Source: Streptomyces griseoruber (GTDB taxonomy: Bacteria > Actinomycetota > Actinomycetes > Streptomycetales > Streptomycetaceae). From it: DNA of 64,000 nucleotides. The notes under the pieces were generated by a model. The model searched no databases and was not told the origin of the DNA. It worked only from the letters and a program-made list of their open reading frames with translations. Where the stretch lies: assembly GCF_001514205.1 (NCBI RefSeq), contig NZ_KQ948782.1, positions 62,001 through 126,000 of the forward strand. Reading direction: 5' to 3'. The position numbers and the translations under genes are program-made. Of this stretch, positions 1 through 8,178 are shown one piece after another. Every line of letters begins with the position of its first letter. The stretch's first letter is position 1.

Positions 1-1
1 C

Positions 2-313
2 CAGCAGGTGGGCGGTTCACTCGGCCTGTCCATCCTGGTCACCATGTACGGCACGGCCAGCCGCAACGAGGCGAACGACCAGATCCCCGCCTTCCTCGCC
101 CAGGCCACCCCCGCCGAACGCCTGCGCTTCCAACGCACCGGCCAACTCCCCGCCCCCTGGTCCGACCACGTCCTCACCGCCGGCGTCTCGGCCGCCTTCA
201 TCATGGCCGCCATCTTCACCGCCCTCGCCGCCCTGATCGCCGTCGTGGTCATCCAGGTACGCCCCTCGGACCTGGAACGCCTCCAGGGCGGCGCGGGACC
301 ACCCGGGGTCTGA
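2..313 (+). CDS. C-terminal end of a DHA2-type MFS drug exporter (5' end outside window)
   Basis: The frame is open from the first bases of the window and stops at 313. It begins QQVGGSLGLSILVTMYG, the glycine-rich segment of a late membrane helix in 14-TM EmrB/QacA (DHA2) exporters. A loop of about 45 polar residues follows, then a final hydrophobic helix (roughly residues 60-85, AAFIMAAIFTALAALIAVVV) and a short cytoplasmic tail. These proteins export drugs or metabolites in exchange for protons at the cytoplasmic membrane. Only about 103 residues are visible, so substrate and start cannot be judged. A second full-length DHA2 exporter lies at 35887-37506. Bases 314-420 hold nothing I can recognise. 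Confidence 0.85.
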   Translation, partial: QQVGGSLGLSILVTMYGTASRNEANDQIPAFLAQATPAERLRFQRTGQLPAPWSDHVLTAGVSAAFIMAAIFTALAALIAVVVIQVRPSDLERLQGGAGPPGV

Positions 314-420
314 TCGGCTCGCCCTGCGCAGGGCGGATCAGGCCGGAAGCGGGCGTCACCTGCGTCGACTTGATCACCTTCCGCGAGAGCATCGGCGACG
401 TCACAGAGCCGGTGGGCCGG

Positions 421-993
421 TCATCGGCTCGAACGGCGGTGGCCCGTCCTCACCCTGGTGGCCGTCGGACGGGTCCGGCGGTAGACGGTGCCGCCGGGTG
501 CGAACCAGCCCGCCTTCTTCCGTACCGCGCGGCTCGGGTCGTCGGCGTGGGACGCCCTCAAGGCGGCGACGGCGCGTGCATCGGAGTGGGCGAACTTGCC
601 GACCAACTCGGCGGCCCGGGCCCGGACCTGCGGGTCGGGGTCCGAGGCCAGATGGCGGAGGGCGGGTTCGAGCACCTGGTCGGGGCCCGGAGCGCAGGTG
701 TCGCCCTTGCATCGGTCACAGGCCAGGGCATGGAACGCGGCGATCCTGACGCGAGCGTCGGGATCGTCCGCCATGGCGACGAGTTCGCCCATCGACGCGG
801 TGTCGACCAGGTGGTCGAGAAGGCGGCAGCAGCCCTCACGGACGGCCGGATCCGCGTCCCGCAGTCCGGCGCGGATCGCGCCCACCGCGCTCTCCCCGCG
901 TCGCAGCAGCTCGCGGTACGCCGCGACCGTGCGCTGGGGGTCACCCAGGCACGAGACGAGGGCTTCGTCGTCGGTCCTCACGAATCCGAGCAT
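421..993 (-). CDS. HEAT-repeat protein
   Basis: The 190-residue protein consists of helical pairs of HEAT/PBS-lyase type: segments such as LRDADPAVREGCCRLLDHL, ADDPDARVRIAAFHAL, ASDPDPQVRARAAELVGKF and DPSRAVRKKA recur about every 30-35 residues. Such solenoids bind protein partners; no catalytic motif is visible. A CxxCxxxxC-like group (ACDRCKGDTCAPG) sits in the loop after repeat three and may bind metal or be accidental. I chose the ATG at 993 because GGGAG precedes it by a good distance; the open frame runs further up without a better site. The gene lies 67 bp downstream of the 2-phosphosulfolactate-phosphatase-like gene on the same strand and may share its transcript. Function is unknown. 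Confidence 0.7.
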   Translation of the reverse strand: MLGFVRTDDEALVSCLGDPQRTVAAYRELLRRGESAVGAIRAGLRDADPAVREGCCRLLDHLVDTASMGELVAMADDPDARVRIAAFHALACDRCKGDTCAPGPDQVLEPALRHLASDPDPQVRARAAELVGKFAHSDARAVAALRASHADDPSRAVRKKAGWFAPGGTVYRRTRPTATRVRTGHRRSSR

Positions 994-1060
994 GCTCCCA
1001 GTCTCGACTCGTGCGGCGAATCCCGGCAAAGGGATTTCCCTTCCATGATTCCTTCGCGGG

Positions 1061-1798
1061 TCATCGGCCCTCGTCCCGGCGGCGCAGCACCACACGTCCC
1101 CCCTCCACCGCCGCCACCATCGCGAAGCCGTGCACATCCGCCTCCAGGCACAGGGCCGTGTCCCGCGGGTGGATCCCGCGATAGCCGCGCCGGACCCCGT
1201 CGGCGAGTTCGGCCGCGGCGGCGGAGGTGGCCGCGCGGTGCAGATACGGCGCCGGGTCCGCCGTACGTCCGGCGCTCAGGTCGGCGATGTACCGGGCGCA
1301 GGCGAGGTCCTCCTCGGCGCGCCCGTCATCGCCGGTGATCATGTACGTCACCTGCCGGGGCCGTGCCGCCCGCAGCGCGCCGGCGGTCGCCGCGGCCACG
1401 GTGAAGCCGGCGCACAGCAGCAGCGGTGCGTCGCGGGCGGTGAGGGCGCCGGCGGTGCCGTGGGCCGTCTTCTGTACGAGGGTGCGCCCCGTCAGGTCGA
1501 GACGGCGCACGAGGGCGGGGGAGTTGACGGTGTCGAAGCCCGGCGCGGGCGGTCCGTCCTTGAGCGTGAGCCAGTCCGCGTGAAGGGACTTGAGGGCGCG
1601 GGCCTCCTCCAGCGACTCGGCGAGGACGATCCGTTCCGCGCCGCGCGCGAACGCCCAGGCGGCCGTGGTGAAGGCCCGCAGCACGTCGATCACGACGACC
1701 GCGTGGGAGGCCTCGGACGGCTCGGTGATGCCGGTGCCGTCCAGGACGCCGTTCCCCCCGCCGTCCCATTCGGCCGTCCCGATGAAACGTCGCTCCAT
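1061..1798 (-). CDS. 2-phosphosulfolactate phosphatase (ComB) family protein
   Basis: The 245-residue product matches the ComB family: an early VVVIDVLRAFTTAAWAFARGA segment (split: IDVLRAFTT), then LKDGPPAPGFDTVNSP and LVQKTAHGTAGAL, which carry the conserved Asp, Ser and Arg/Lys residues. In methanogens the enzyme dephosphorylates 2-phosphosulfolactate during coenzyme M synthesis. Actinomycetes do not make coenzyme M, so the real substrate here is unknown. The protein is cytosolic with no signal peptide. The ATG at 1798 is chosen because homology begins soon after it; an in-frame ATG at 1918 lies just beyond the LacI-type palindrome. The gene is divergent from the GH106 gene. Confidence 0.75.
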   Translation of the reverse strand: MERRFIGTAEWDGGGNGVLDGTGITEPSEASHAVVVIDVLRAFTTAAWAFARGAERIVLAESLEEARALKSLHADWLTLKDGPPAPGFDTVNSPALVRRLDLTGRTLVQKTAHGTAGALTARDAPLLLCAGFTVAAATAGALRAARPRQVTYMITGDDGRAEEDLACARYIADLSAGRTADPAPYLHRAATSAAAAELADGVRRGYRGIHPRDTALCLEADVHGFAMVAAVEGGRVVLRRRDEGR

Positions 1799-1898
1799 CA
1801 CGGCATCATGACCGATCCGGCACACCAACGAGGCGCGGACGCACACCTCTTGACCTCGTGTGAGGGCGCGGCATAACGTTCCGGCGTTTTGAGAAGGC

Positions 1899-1916
1899 GA
1901 TTGAAACGATTCAATC
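1899..1916. promoter_or_regulatory. LacI-type operator palindrome upstream of the GH106 gene
   Basis: GATTGAAACGATTCAATC is an 18-bp inverted repeat (GATTGAA, ACGA, TTCAATC) with the central CG pair typical of LacI/GalR operators. It ends 30 bp before the GTG of the rhamnosidase gene. No intact LacI-family gene lies in this window; the only one, at 55.1-55.7 kb, is broken. That a LacI regulator binds here is inferred from the motif. Confidence 0.6.
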
Positions 1917-1946
1917 ACTCGTGGTCATCACCCTGGGGAGCGTCCT

Positions 1947-4900
1947 GTGCCGGAGAGCGTCTCGTCGCGCGGCCCGTCCCGCCGTACCGTCCTGGCCGCC
2001 GGGCTCACGGCGGGAGCCGTCGCGGCGGTGGGCCCGGGACCCGCCGCGGCGGCAGTGGCGGGGGTGCCGGAAACCGCCCACGGCCCCGGCCCGCACGCCG
2101 ACTGGTTCGCCCATCCGGTGCGCGGCCTGCGTCCCAGGTTCCGCTGGTGGTGGCCGGACGGTCTGGTCGACCCCGACGAGATCGCCCGCGAGGTCGACGC
2201 GATCGCCGATGCCGGCTTCGGCGGTGCCGAGATCGCCGCGGTCCACCACAGCGTCAAGGACAAGTCGGTCCTGGACACCGCCCACCACGGCTGGGCGAGC
2301 CGGCCGTGGCGCGAGGGCGTCGAGGCGGCCCTGCGCCGCGCCGCCCGCCGGGGTCTCACCCTCGATCTCACCCTGGGCCCCAGCTGGCCGGTCGCCGTCC
2401 CCGGCCTCACCCCGGACGACGAGGGCGCCGCCCGCGAACTCGTCCTCGGCCGCGTCCGGTTGACCGCCGGATCCCGCTACGACGGCCCGGTGCCCGCGCC
2501 CGGCCACGCCCCCGCGACCGGCGTGACCCGCCAACTGCTCCTCGCCGTGCAGGCCGCCCGGATCGAGCCCGCGTACTCCACCCGCAAGGAGACCGGCCTC
2601 GACCCCTCCAGCGTCCGCGACCTCACCGCGACCGTCACCGACGCCGGTCTGACCTGGACCGCGCCGGACGACGGCGACTGGGTGCTGATCGCCTACTGGC
2701 TGCGCGGTTCGGCCCAGCAGCCCGAGTCCGGCCCCCACTCGTCGCCCGCCGCCCATGTGGTCGACCACCTCAGCGCGGCCGGCACCGCCGCCGTCACCGG
2801 CTTCTGGGAGCGGGAGATCCTGACGCCGTCCCTGCGCGGCCTGCTGAGGGCGGCGGGCGGGGCCTTCTTCGAGGACTCCGTGGAGCTGGAGACCGCCGGA
2901 CTGACCTGGACCCCGGGGCTGCCGGAGGCCTTCGAGAAGCACACCGGACGCCCCCTGCTGCCGTATCTGCCCGCCGTGATCCTCGACGGCTCCAACCAGG
3001 TGTTCGCCTTCGAGGCACAGCTGACCCGCCAGATCCGGCACGACTTCTGGGAGACCGTCTCCGGCCTCTTCAACCGGCACCACGTCCGCGCCCTGCGCGA
3101 CTGGGCCCACTCCTTCGGCATGGAGCTGCGCGCCCAGCCCTACGGTCTGCAGACCGACGCCATCGCCTCGGCCGCGCTCCTCGACATCCCCGAGGGCGAG
3201 TCGCTCGGCTTCAAGAACCTCGACGACTACCGCTGTCTTGCGGGAGGCCGGGACATGGCCGGGCACACCGTCCTGTCCTGCGAGGCGGGCGCCTACAACG
3301 GGTCGGCGTACAGCACCACTTGGGACCGGTTCCTGCGCACCATGGGCGGCGCCTACGCGGCGGGCGTCAACCAGACCGTCGTCCACGGCTTCTCCTACGC
3401 CACCGTCCCCGGGGCGAGCTGGCCCGGCTTCGCCGCCTTCAGCCCGTACAACGGCGGGCCCGGCTACGGCGAGTCATGGGGACCGCGCCAGCCGACCTGG
3501 CGCCACCTGAACGACATCGCCGACTACCTGGGCCGCGTCCACACCGTCCTCCAGACCGGCACCGCCCGCGCGGACGTCGCGGTCCTCCGCCAGACCGGCT
3601 ACACCGCGACCGGCATCGGCGCCTCCTGGTTCACCGCCACCGGAGTCCCGCTCGGCTGGACCCACCAGTTCCTCAGCGGCCCCCTGCTGGACCTGCCGAA
3701 CGCCACCGTGCGCGGCGGCCGCCTCGCCCCCGACGGGCCCGCCTACAAGGCCCTGTTCGTCGAAGGGGACTTCTTCTACGGCTCCACCCCCACCCTCGCC
3801 CTCCCCGACGCCCGCAGACTGCTGGCCCTGGCCCGCGCCGGACTGCCCGTCGTCCTGCTGGGCGCCTTCGACCAGGCGCTCACCCCGGGAGTGCCGGGCG
3901 AGGGCGAGACCGACGGGCTGCGGGAGATCCTCGGCCGTCTGCTCGCCCTCCCCACCGTCGTCCGCGTCACCGACAAGGCGGCCGTCGGTGACGCCCTCGC
4001 CGGCCTGGGCGTCACCGCCGACGTACGCCACGCCACCGCCTCCACCCTCCTCAACGCCCACCGCGCCACCGAGGACGCCGACTTCTACTACCTGTGCAAC
4101 GGCAAGCACGCGGAGACCGTCAAGCCGCCCGTGGCCGCGATCGACCACGACGTCACCCTGCGCCGCACCCGGGGCCGCACGACCGTGCCGTATCTGCTCG
4201 ACCCCTGGACCGGCCGGGCCGTACGCCTCGCCCGCTACACCGAGGACGGCGACGACATCACCCTGCGGGTCGCCCTCCAGCCCGGACAGGCCGTGATCGT
4301 GGCACTCGGCCGACCCGGTCTCTTCGGTGACCGGCACGGGAACCGCCCGCACGCCGTCACCACGGACGCCCCCGAAGTCCTGTACACGGAAAGGGGATTG
4401 ACGATACGTGCCGGCGCGCCCGGCACGTATCGCACCCGTCTCTCCACGGGGCGTACCGTCATCGCCACCGTCGCGTCCGTGCCCGACCCGATCACCCCCG
4501 AACGCTGGGACCTGGAGGTCGAGGACTGGTCGCCGGGAGCCGGTCCGACGCAGACCGAACGCCTGCACCGCACCCTCGTGCTCGACACCCTGCTGCCCTG
4601 GTCACGCATCCCCGGCCTCGCCGACTCCGCCGGCATCGGCCGTTACCGTACGACGGTCACCCTGCCGGACGACTGGACGGCCGCCCACGACGCCCGGCTG
4701 GAGCTCGGCCAGGTCAGCGACACCGTACGGGTCACGGTGAACGGGACACGCGCACCGGCGGTCGACCGGCTCCACCCCGTGGTGGAGGTCGGCGCGCTGC
4801 TGCGCCCCGGCCGGAACCTGATCGAGGTGGAGGTCGCGACCCCGCTCGTCAACCGCCTGAGGGCGGCGCAGCCCGCCGTCTTCGGCACCGTCGCCCGACA

Positions 4901-4961
4901 GGACCACGGACTGTCGGGGCCGGTGCGGCTGGTGCCGTACGCCCGCCGGGTGCTGTCCTGA
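1947..4961 (+). CDS. Secreted alpha-L-rhamnosidase-like glycoside hydrolase, family GH106
   Basis: The 1004-residue protein starts with a twin-arginine signal (SRRTVLAAGLTAGAVAAVG), so it is probably folded in the cytoplasm and exported through Tat. The GH106 catalytic core begins near residue 60 with PRFRWWWPDGLVDPDEI and continues through FGGAEIAAV, the family hallmark. The C-terminal part (from about residue 845, WDLEVEDWSPG) is a GH2-like sugar-binding jelly roll ending at RLVPYARRVL. GH106 enzymes remove terminal alpha-L-rhamnose from plant polysaccharides such as rhamnogalacturonan. The GTG at 1947 follows GGGGAG at the right distance. Regulation by a LacI-type repressor is suggested by the palindrome at 1899-1916. 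It is convergent with the SGNH gene, with only 13 bp between the stops. Confidence 0.88.
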   Translation: MPESVSSRGPSRRTVLAAGLTAGAVAAVGPGPAAAAVAGVPETAHGPGPHADWFAHPVRGLRPRFRWWWPDGLVDPDEIAREVDAIADAGFGGAEIAAVHHSVKDKSVLDTAHHGWASRPWREGVEAALRRAARRGLTLDLTLGPSWPVAVPGLTPDDEGAARELVLGRVRLTAGSRYDGPVPAPGHAPATGVTRQLLLAVQAARIEPAYSTRKETGLDPSSVRDLTATVTDAGLTWTAPDDGDWVLIAYWLRGSAQQPESGPHSSPAAHVVDHLSAAGTAAVTGFWEREILTPSLRGLLRAAGGAFFEDSVELETAGLTWTPGLPEAFEKHTGRPLLPYLPAVILDGSNQVFAFEAQLTRQIRHDFWETVSGLFNRHHVRALRDWAHSFGMELRAQPYGLQTDAIASAALLDIPEGESLGFKNLDDYRCLAGGRDMAGHTVLSCEAGAYNGSAYSTTWDRFLRTMGGAYAAGVNQTVVHGFSYATVPGASWPGFAAFSPYNGGPGYGESWGPRQPTWRHLNDIADYLGRVHTVLQTGTARADVAVLRQTGYTATGIGASWFTATGVPLGWTHQFLSGPLLDLPNATVRGGRLAPDGPAYKALFVEGDFFYGSTPTLALPDARRLLALARAGLPVVLLGAFDQALTPGVPGEGETDGLREILGRLLALPTVVRVTDKAAVGDALAGLGVTADVRHATASTLLNAHRATEDADFYYLCNGKHAETVKPPVAAIDHDVTLRRTRGRTTVPYLLDPWTGRAVRLARYTEDGDDITLRVALQPGQAVIVALGRPGLFGDRHGNRPHAVTTDAPEVLYTERGLTIRAGAPGTYRTRLSTGRTVIATVASVPDPITPERWDLEVEDWSPGAGPTQTERLHRTLVLDTLLPWSRIPGLADSAGIGRYRTTVTLPDDWTAAHDARLELGQVSDTVRVTVNGTRAPAVDRLHPVVEVGALLRPGRNLIEVEVATPLVNRLRAAQPAVFGTVARQDHGLSGPVRLVPYARRVLS

Positions 4962-4974
4962 CCCGAGGAGCCCG

Positions 4975-5901
4975 TCAGCGGCCGTGCCGTCCCTTGCCGA
5001 GGCGGTGCAGCACGGCCTCGGCCATGGCGGCCTCGCCCTTGGCGTTGGGGTGGGCGGGAGCCGCCGGGGAGGCGGGCCGGAGCGGCTCGATCCAGCGGTC
5101 CGCCGCGGGCTTGCACATGTCGTGGCCGACGGTCGGCCCGTAAGTGTCGACGTACTCCGCCCGGCTCCCGTACGCCACCAGACGCAGCATCAGGTTGAGG
5201 CGCTTCTCGGTGTCCCGGAGGTAGGGGAAGTCCCCCGCCGCGAAGGGCACCGAGGGCGCGCAGCCGATGCCGTCGTCGGGCAGGAGGTCCGGATAGCCGA
5301 CGACGAGCACCCGCGCGTGCGGCGCCCGGCGGTGCACGTCCCGCAGCACCTGGGCGACCTTGGGCGCCGTCCGGGCGATCGTGACGCTCAACTGGTCCAC
5401 CCCGGAGGCCCCGTAGTACTTCTGGCAGGGGTTGCCGGCCGGGTCCTGCGCGGCCAGTGTGGCGCAGGTCCCGATGATGGTGCCGAAACCGACGTCGTTG
5501 CCGCCGATCTGCACGGTCACCAGGTCGGTGTTGCGGCCCAGCGCGTCGAGCTGGGGGCCGTTGGTGCCCTGCGCCTTCCACATCTGCTCGGTCGTCGCCC
5601 CGGAGCAGCTGACGTCCTTGAAGGGGGTCGTACCTAGCCGCGCCGCCACGAGCGACGGGTAGTTGTGGTCGGACCGGGCGCAGTTGGCGTCTATCTGAAG
5701 GGGGATGAGGGGGCCGGAGGTGTACGAGTCCCCGAGGGCCACGTACTCCGTCGTCTTCCCGCCGCCCCCGTCGCCCCCGCCATGTGCCGCCGCGGGCACC
5801 GCTGACGCGGCGACCAGGGCACAACCACCCAGTACCGCAAGGAAGGTGACCCCTCTGCGACGCTGTCCGACCGAAGCCTCGCCGCGTACCTCGCGCTGCA
5901 T
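4975..5901 (-). CDS. Secreted SGNH/GDSL-type esterase or lipase
   Basis: The 308-residue protein has a Sec signal peptide (about residues 12-40, ending AAAHGGG) and the SGNH blocks: YVALGDSYTSG with the nucleophilic Ser, VQIGGNDVGFG with the oxyanion-hole Gly and Asn, and AHPNAKG with the catalytic His. The Asp usually found just before that His is not evident (PAAPAHPN), as in some Streptomyces esterases that use a backbone carbonyl instead. Cysteines in the mature part (NCARSDH, DVSCSG, GTCATL, NPCQKYYG, IGCAPS, HDMCKP) would form three disulfides, as in the extracellular lipase family typified by S. coelicolor SCO1725. The start is preceded by GGGGGGAGGAG. It probably cleaves acyl esters outside the cell; substrate unknown. 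Confidence 0.88.
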   Translation of the reverse strand: MQREVRGEASVGQRRRGVTFLAVLGGCALVAASAVPAAAHGGGDGGGGKTTEYVALGDSYTSGPLIPLQIDANCARSDHNYPSLVAARLGTTPFKDVSCSGATTEQMWKAQGTNGPQLDALGRNTDLVTVQIGGNDVGFGTIIGTCATLAAQDPAGNPCQKYYGASGVDQLSVTIARTAPKVAQVLRDVHRRAPHARVLVVGYPDLLPDDGIGCAPSVPFAAGDFPYLRDTEKRLNLMLRLVAYGSRAEYVDTYGPTVGHDMCKPAADRWIEPLRPASPAAPAHPNAKGEAAMAEAVLHRLGKGRHGR

Positions 5902-6086
5902 CGCAGCTCCTCCCCCCGAGCCCGCCCGGGCCGGCGCCGGCGGCCCGGGCGGCCGCCGTGCTGTTCGCCGGATTTTGTATACCGCCCGGTAGCCCGCCAG
6001 GGCCAGAGGTGGGAAGGACTGTGTTCGCGCGTCTGTACGGCAGTTGAGGGGCCGGGGCCCGCATGTGCGAGCCGTACGTCACGGGT

Positions 6087-6974
6087 TCAGCCGGTGGCCG
6101 ATGTCACGCGCCGGCGGGCCGGTGCCATCGCCCAGCGGATCGTCGCGGTCGTGGCGCGGCCGAGCGGCAGCAGGCAGACGTCCTCGACCAACGGCAGCCT
6201 GGGCAGATGCAGTTGCTCGGCGGCCCAACGCGGCAGCAGCGCGACGGCGTTGGCGGCGAGCACCCCGTAAGGGAGCCGGGCGACGAGCGGTACGGGTGGG
6301 TGCAGCAGCAGGAAACGGGCGGCCTCCCGGGCCTCTTCGGTGACCGCCAGCTCCGGCCGGTACGCGGTCAGCCGCTCGGCCAGTTCCGCCCTGCTCCGGG
6401 GCGGACCGGGGATGCCCAGCTCCACGGCGACCCGCGCCATGTCCTCGACATAGCCGTCGCACTCGTCGTCCGACAGCGGACGCGCGCCGTAGCGCTGATG
6501 GGCGCGCAGGAAGCTGTCCGTCTCGGCGACGTGCACCCACCCGAGCAGATGGGGATCGGAGGCGTGGTACGGCTCTCCGCTCCCGGTGAGCCCCCGCACC
6601 CGCTCGTGCACCGCCCGGACCCGGGCGCACGCCTGCTCGGCGTCCTCGGCGGTGCCGTACGTCGTCGTGGCCAGGAAGGTGCTCGTGCGCTGGAGCCGGC
6701 CCCAGGGGTCGCCCCGGAACCCCGAGTGGGCGGCCACGGCGGCCATGGCGAGCGGATGCAGCGACTGCAGCAGCAGCGCGGACAGACCGCCGATGAACAT
6801 GGAGGCGTCCCCGTGCACCCGGCGGACCGGCCGCTCCGGGCCGAACCAGCGGGGGCCGGGCGTGCCGTGGATACGGGCCCGGCGGCGTGCGCCGTCCGGC
6901 CCGGCGACCCGGGTGAACAGGCCCTCGCCCAGACGCTCGCGGGGGCCGCGGCCCCCGGCTCCGGCCGCTCTCAT
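6087..6974 (-). CDS. MpaB-type (DUF2236) oxygenase-like protein
   Basis: The 295-residue product matches the bacterial DUF2236/MpaB family: an early FTRVAGPDGA and GDASMFIGG region, then LLLQSLHPLAMAAVAAHS, the HVAETDSFLRAHQRYG stretch with conserved His, and a C-terminal helical part. Family members include the fungal oxygenase MpaB and the haem-containing latex-clearing protein. Most Streptomyces copies have no known substrate. The ATG at 6974 follows GAGGAGG; an in-frame ATG at 7037 is less well placed. The gene stands alone between the SGNH gene and the divergent whiB-like gene. The 185 bp up to the SGNH start hold no recognisable gene. Confidence 0.78.
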   Translation of the reverse strand: MRAAGAGGRGPRERLGEGLFTRVAGPDGARRRARIHGTPGPRWFGPERPVRRVHGDASMFIGGLSALLLQSLHPLAMAAVAAHSGFRGDPWGRLQRTSTFLATTTYGTAEDAEQACARVRAVHERVRGLTGSGEPYHASDPHLLGWVHVAETDSFLRAHQRYGARPLSDDECDGYVEDMARVAVELGIPGPPRSRAELAERLTAYRPELAVTEEAREAARFLLLHPPVPLVARLPYGVLAANAVALLPRWAAEQLHLPRLPLVEDVCLLPLGRATTATIRWAMAPARRRVTSATG

Positions 6975-7172
6975 GGTTGCCGTGACCTCCTCGTCGCCGC
7001 GGGGGCGCCCGTCGCCGCCCACCGCCCGGAACCGCATCCTCCGCGGCCATGGCCGAAACGGTTCGAAGTGCCTATATTTCTTTCTACCTCCGCCGGGTCC
7101 GCAGATGCGAAGGGCGTCGTCGTGCAGCCTGGCTGCCCGGCGGAGCCGGCGAAGCGTTCGCCGGAGGTGCCG

Positions 7173-7436
7173 ATGAACTCCTTCCCCTCCTTGAACTGGC
7201 GTGAGGCGGCGGCCTGCCGTTCCGAGGACCCCGAGCTGTTCTTCCCGATCGGCGAGGACGGCCCGTCCCGGCGGCAGATCGAGCAGGCGCGGGCGGTCTG
7301 CCGCCGCTGCCCGGTGATGCGCGCCTGCGGGACCTGGGCGGTCCGGAACGGCGAGCGGTACGGGGTGTGGGGCGCGATGACGGCCGGGGAGCGCCGCGGT
7401 CTGCGGCTGAGCCGGCCGCCGGTCGGCGGGCCCTGA
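7173..7436 (+). CDS. WhiB-family iron-sulfur transcription factor
   Basis: The 87-residue protein has the four cluster-binding cysteines of the Wbl family (C15, C43, C46, C52; spacing CX27CX2CX5C) and the turn RYGVWGAMTAGER that precedes the basic DNA-binding tail. The usual GVWGG reads GVWGA here. Wbl proteins bind a 4Fe-4S cluster, partner with sigma-factor region 4 and control development, redox response or antibiotic production. The ATG at 7173 has GGAGG five bases upstream; the open frame extends far upstream but without Wbl similarity. The pre-cysteine part NSFPSLNWREAAAC is typical. It does not clearly match the developmental WhiB or WhiD, so no symbol is given. Confidence 0.92.
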   Translation: MNSFPSLNWREAAACRSEDPELFFPIGEDGPSRRQIEQARAVCRRCPVMRACGTWAVRNGERYGVWGAMTAGERRGLRLSRPPVGGP

Positions 7437-7452
7437 CCGCGTACCGGTCAGG
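7432..7452. terminator. Bidirectional hairpin between convergent whiB-like and TetR genes
   Basis: CCTGACCG, loop CGTAC, CGGTCAGG form a perfect 8-bp stem that includes both stop codons. There is no T tract, as is usual for Streptomyces terminators. Termination is inferred from the position. Confidence 0.5.
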
Positions 7453-8065
7453 CGCGCACGCCGCGCATCAGATTGCCGACCAGGCTCGTGGCGAACTCCT
7501 CGGTGACGGGCGGGCCGGGCAGCAGCAGCCGGTGGTAGCAGGCACCCCAGAGCTGGTCCACGAGCACCTCGGGATCGACGTCGGCGCGCAGCTCCCCCTG
7601 CTCCCGCGCCCGCCGCATCCGCCGGACCGCCAGTTCCCGGCGCGGGCCGGAGTAGCGCTGCGACAGGGCGGCGGCGAGATCCGGGTCGGTCTGGGCCTGG
7701 CCGATCAGCTCGGCGATCACCCGGCCGGCCGGGGTCCCGGTGAGCACCCGGACGAAGGACCGCAGCTGCGCCGTCAGGTCGGCCTCCAGATCACCGGTGT
7801 CCGGGAAGGCCAGCGCGGACTCCACGGCGTGGAAGTAGCCGTCGAGCGCGAGCGCCCCCTTCGACGGCCACCACTTGTAGATCGTGGTCTTGCTGGCGCC
7901 GGCCCGCTCGGCGACCGCCTCGATGGTGAACGCGCCCATACCTTTGTCGAGCAGCAGGGCACCGGCCGCGCCGAGAACGTCGGCGCGCACCTCGTCGGCG
8001 GGCCGTCGTCCCCGCCCGCGCCGCGCCGGTCCTGCCGTCCGCGCCGGTTCTGCTGGTTCCGTCAT
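7448..8065 (-). CDS. TetR-family transcriptional repressor
   Basis: The 205-residue protein carries an N-terminal TetR helix-turn-helix: GAFTIEAVAERAGASKTTIYKWWPSKGAL, about residues 42-70. A C-terminal ligand domain follows, with PAGRVIAELIGQAQTDPDLA and a late DQLWGACYHRLLL segment typical of the AcrR-like subgroup (TetR_C_11). A basic leader (ARRGRGRRPADEVRADVL) comes first. I start at the ATG at 8065, after GGGAGG, rather than the upstream in-frame ATG at 8131, which would lie in the operator region. It is divergent from the SDR gene, with two matching palindromes between them, so it very probably represses both itself and the reductase gene. Confidence 0.9.
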   Translation of the reverse strand: MTEPAEPARTAGPARRGRGRRPADEVRADVLGAAGALLLDKGMGAFTIEAVAERAGASKTTIYKWWPSKGALALDGYFHAVESALAFPDTGDLEADLTAQLRSFVRVLTGTPAGRVIAELIGQAQTDPDLAAALSQRYSGPRRELAVRRMRRAREQGELRADVDPEVLVDQLWGACYHRLLLPGPPVTEEFATSLVGNLMRGVRA

Positions 8066-8112
8066 ACGGCGCCGACCTCCCGGGTTTCGTCCGATCGGCC
8101 CACCCTGACATA

Positions 8113-8155
8113 TGGACGCGGCGTTCACCATATGGTTATATGGACGTTGCGTTCA
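8113..8155. promoter_or_regulatory. Two tandem TetR-type operators between divergent TetR and SDR genes
   Basis: Two copies of an imperfect palindrome lie 28 bp apart: TGGACGCGGCGTTCA (8113-8127) and TGGACGTTGCGTTCA (8141-8155). The first half-site TGGACG pairs with the inverted TGAACG. The second copy ends 24 bp before the SDR start. Their position makes them the likely sites of the adjacent TetR protein; this is inference. Confidence 0.65.
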
Positions 8156-8178
8156 TTAAAGACTGGGAGGCAATGACC

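Noticed and set aside
8066..8131. N-terminal extension of the TetR protein at 7448-8065
   Set aside because: It would translate through the first operator; ATG 8065 has a proper ribosome site.
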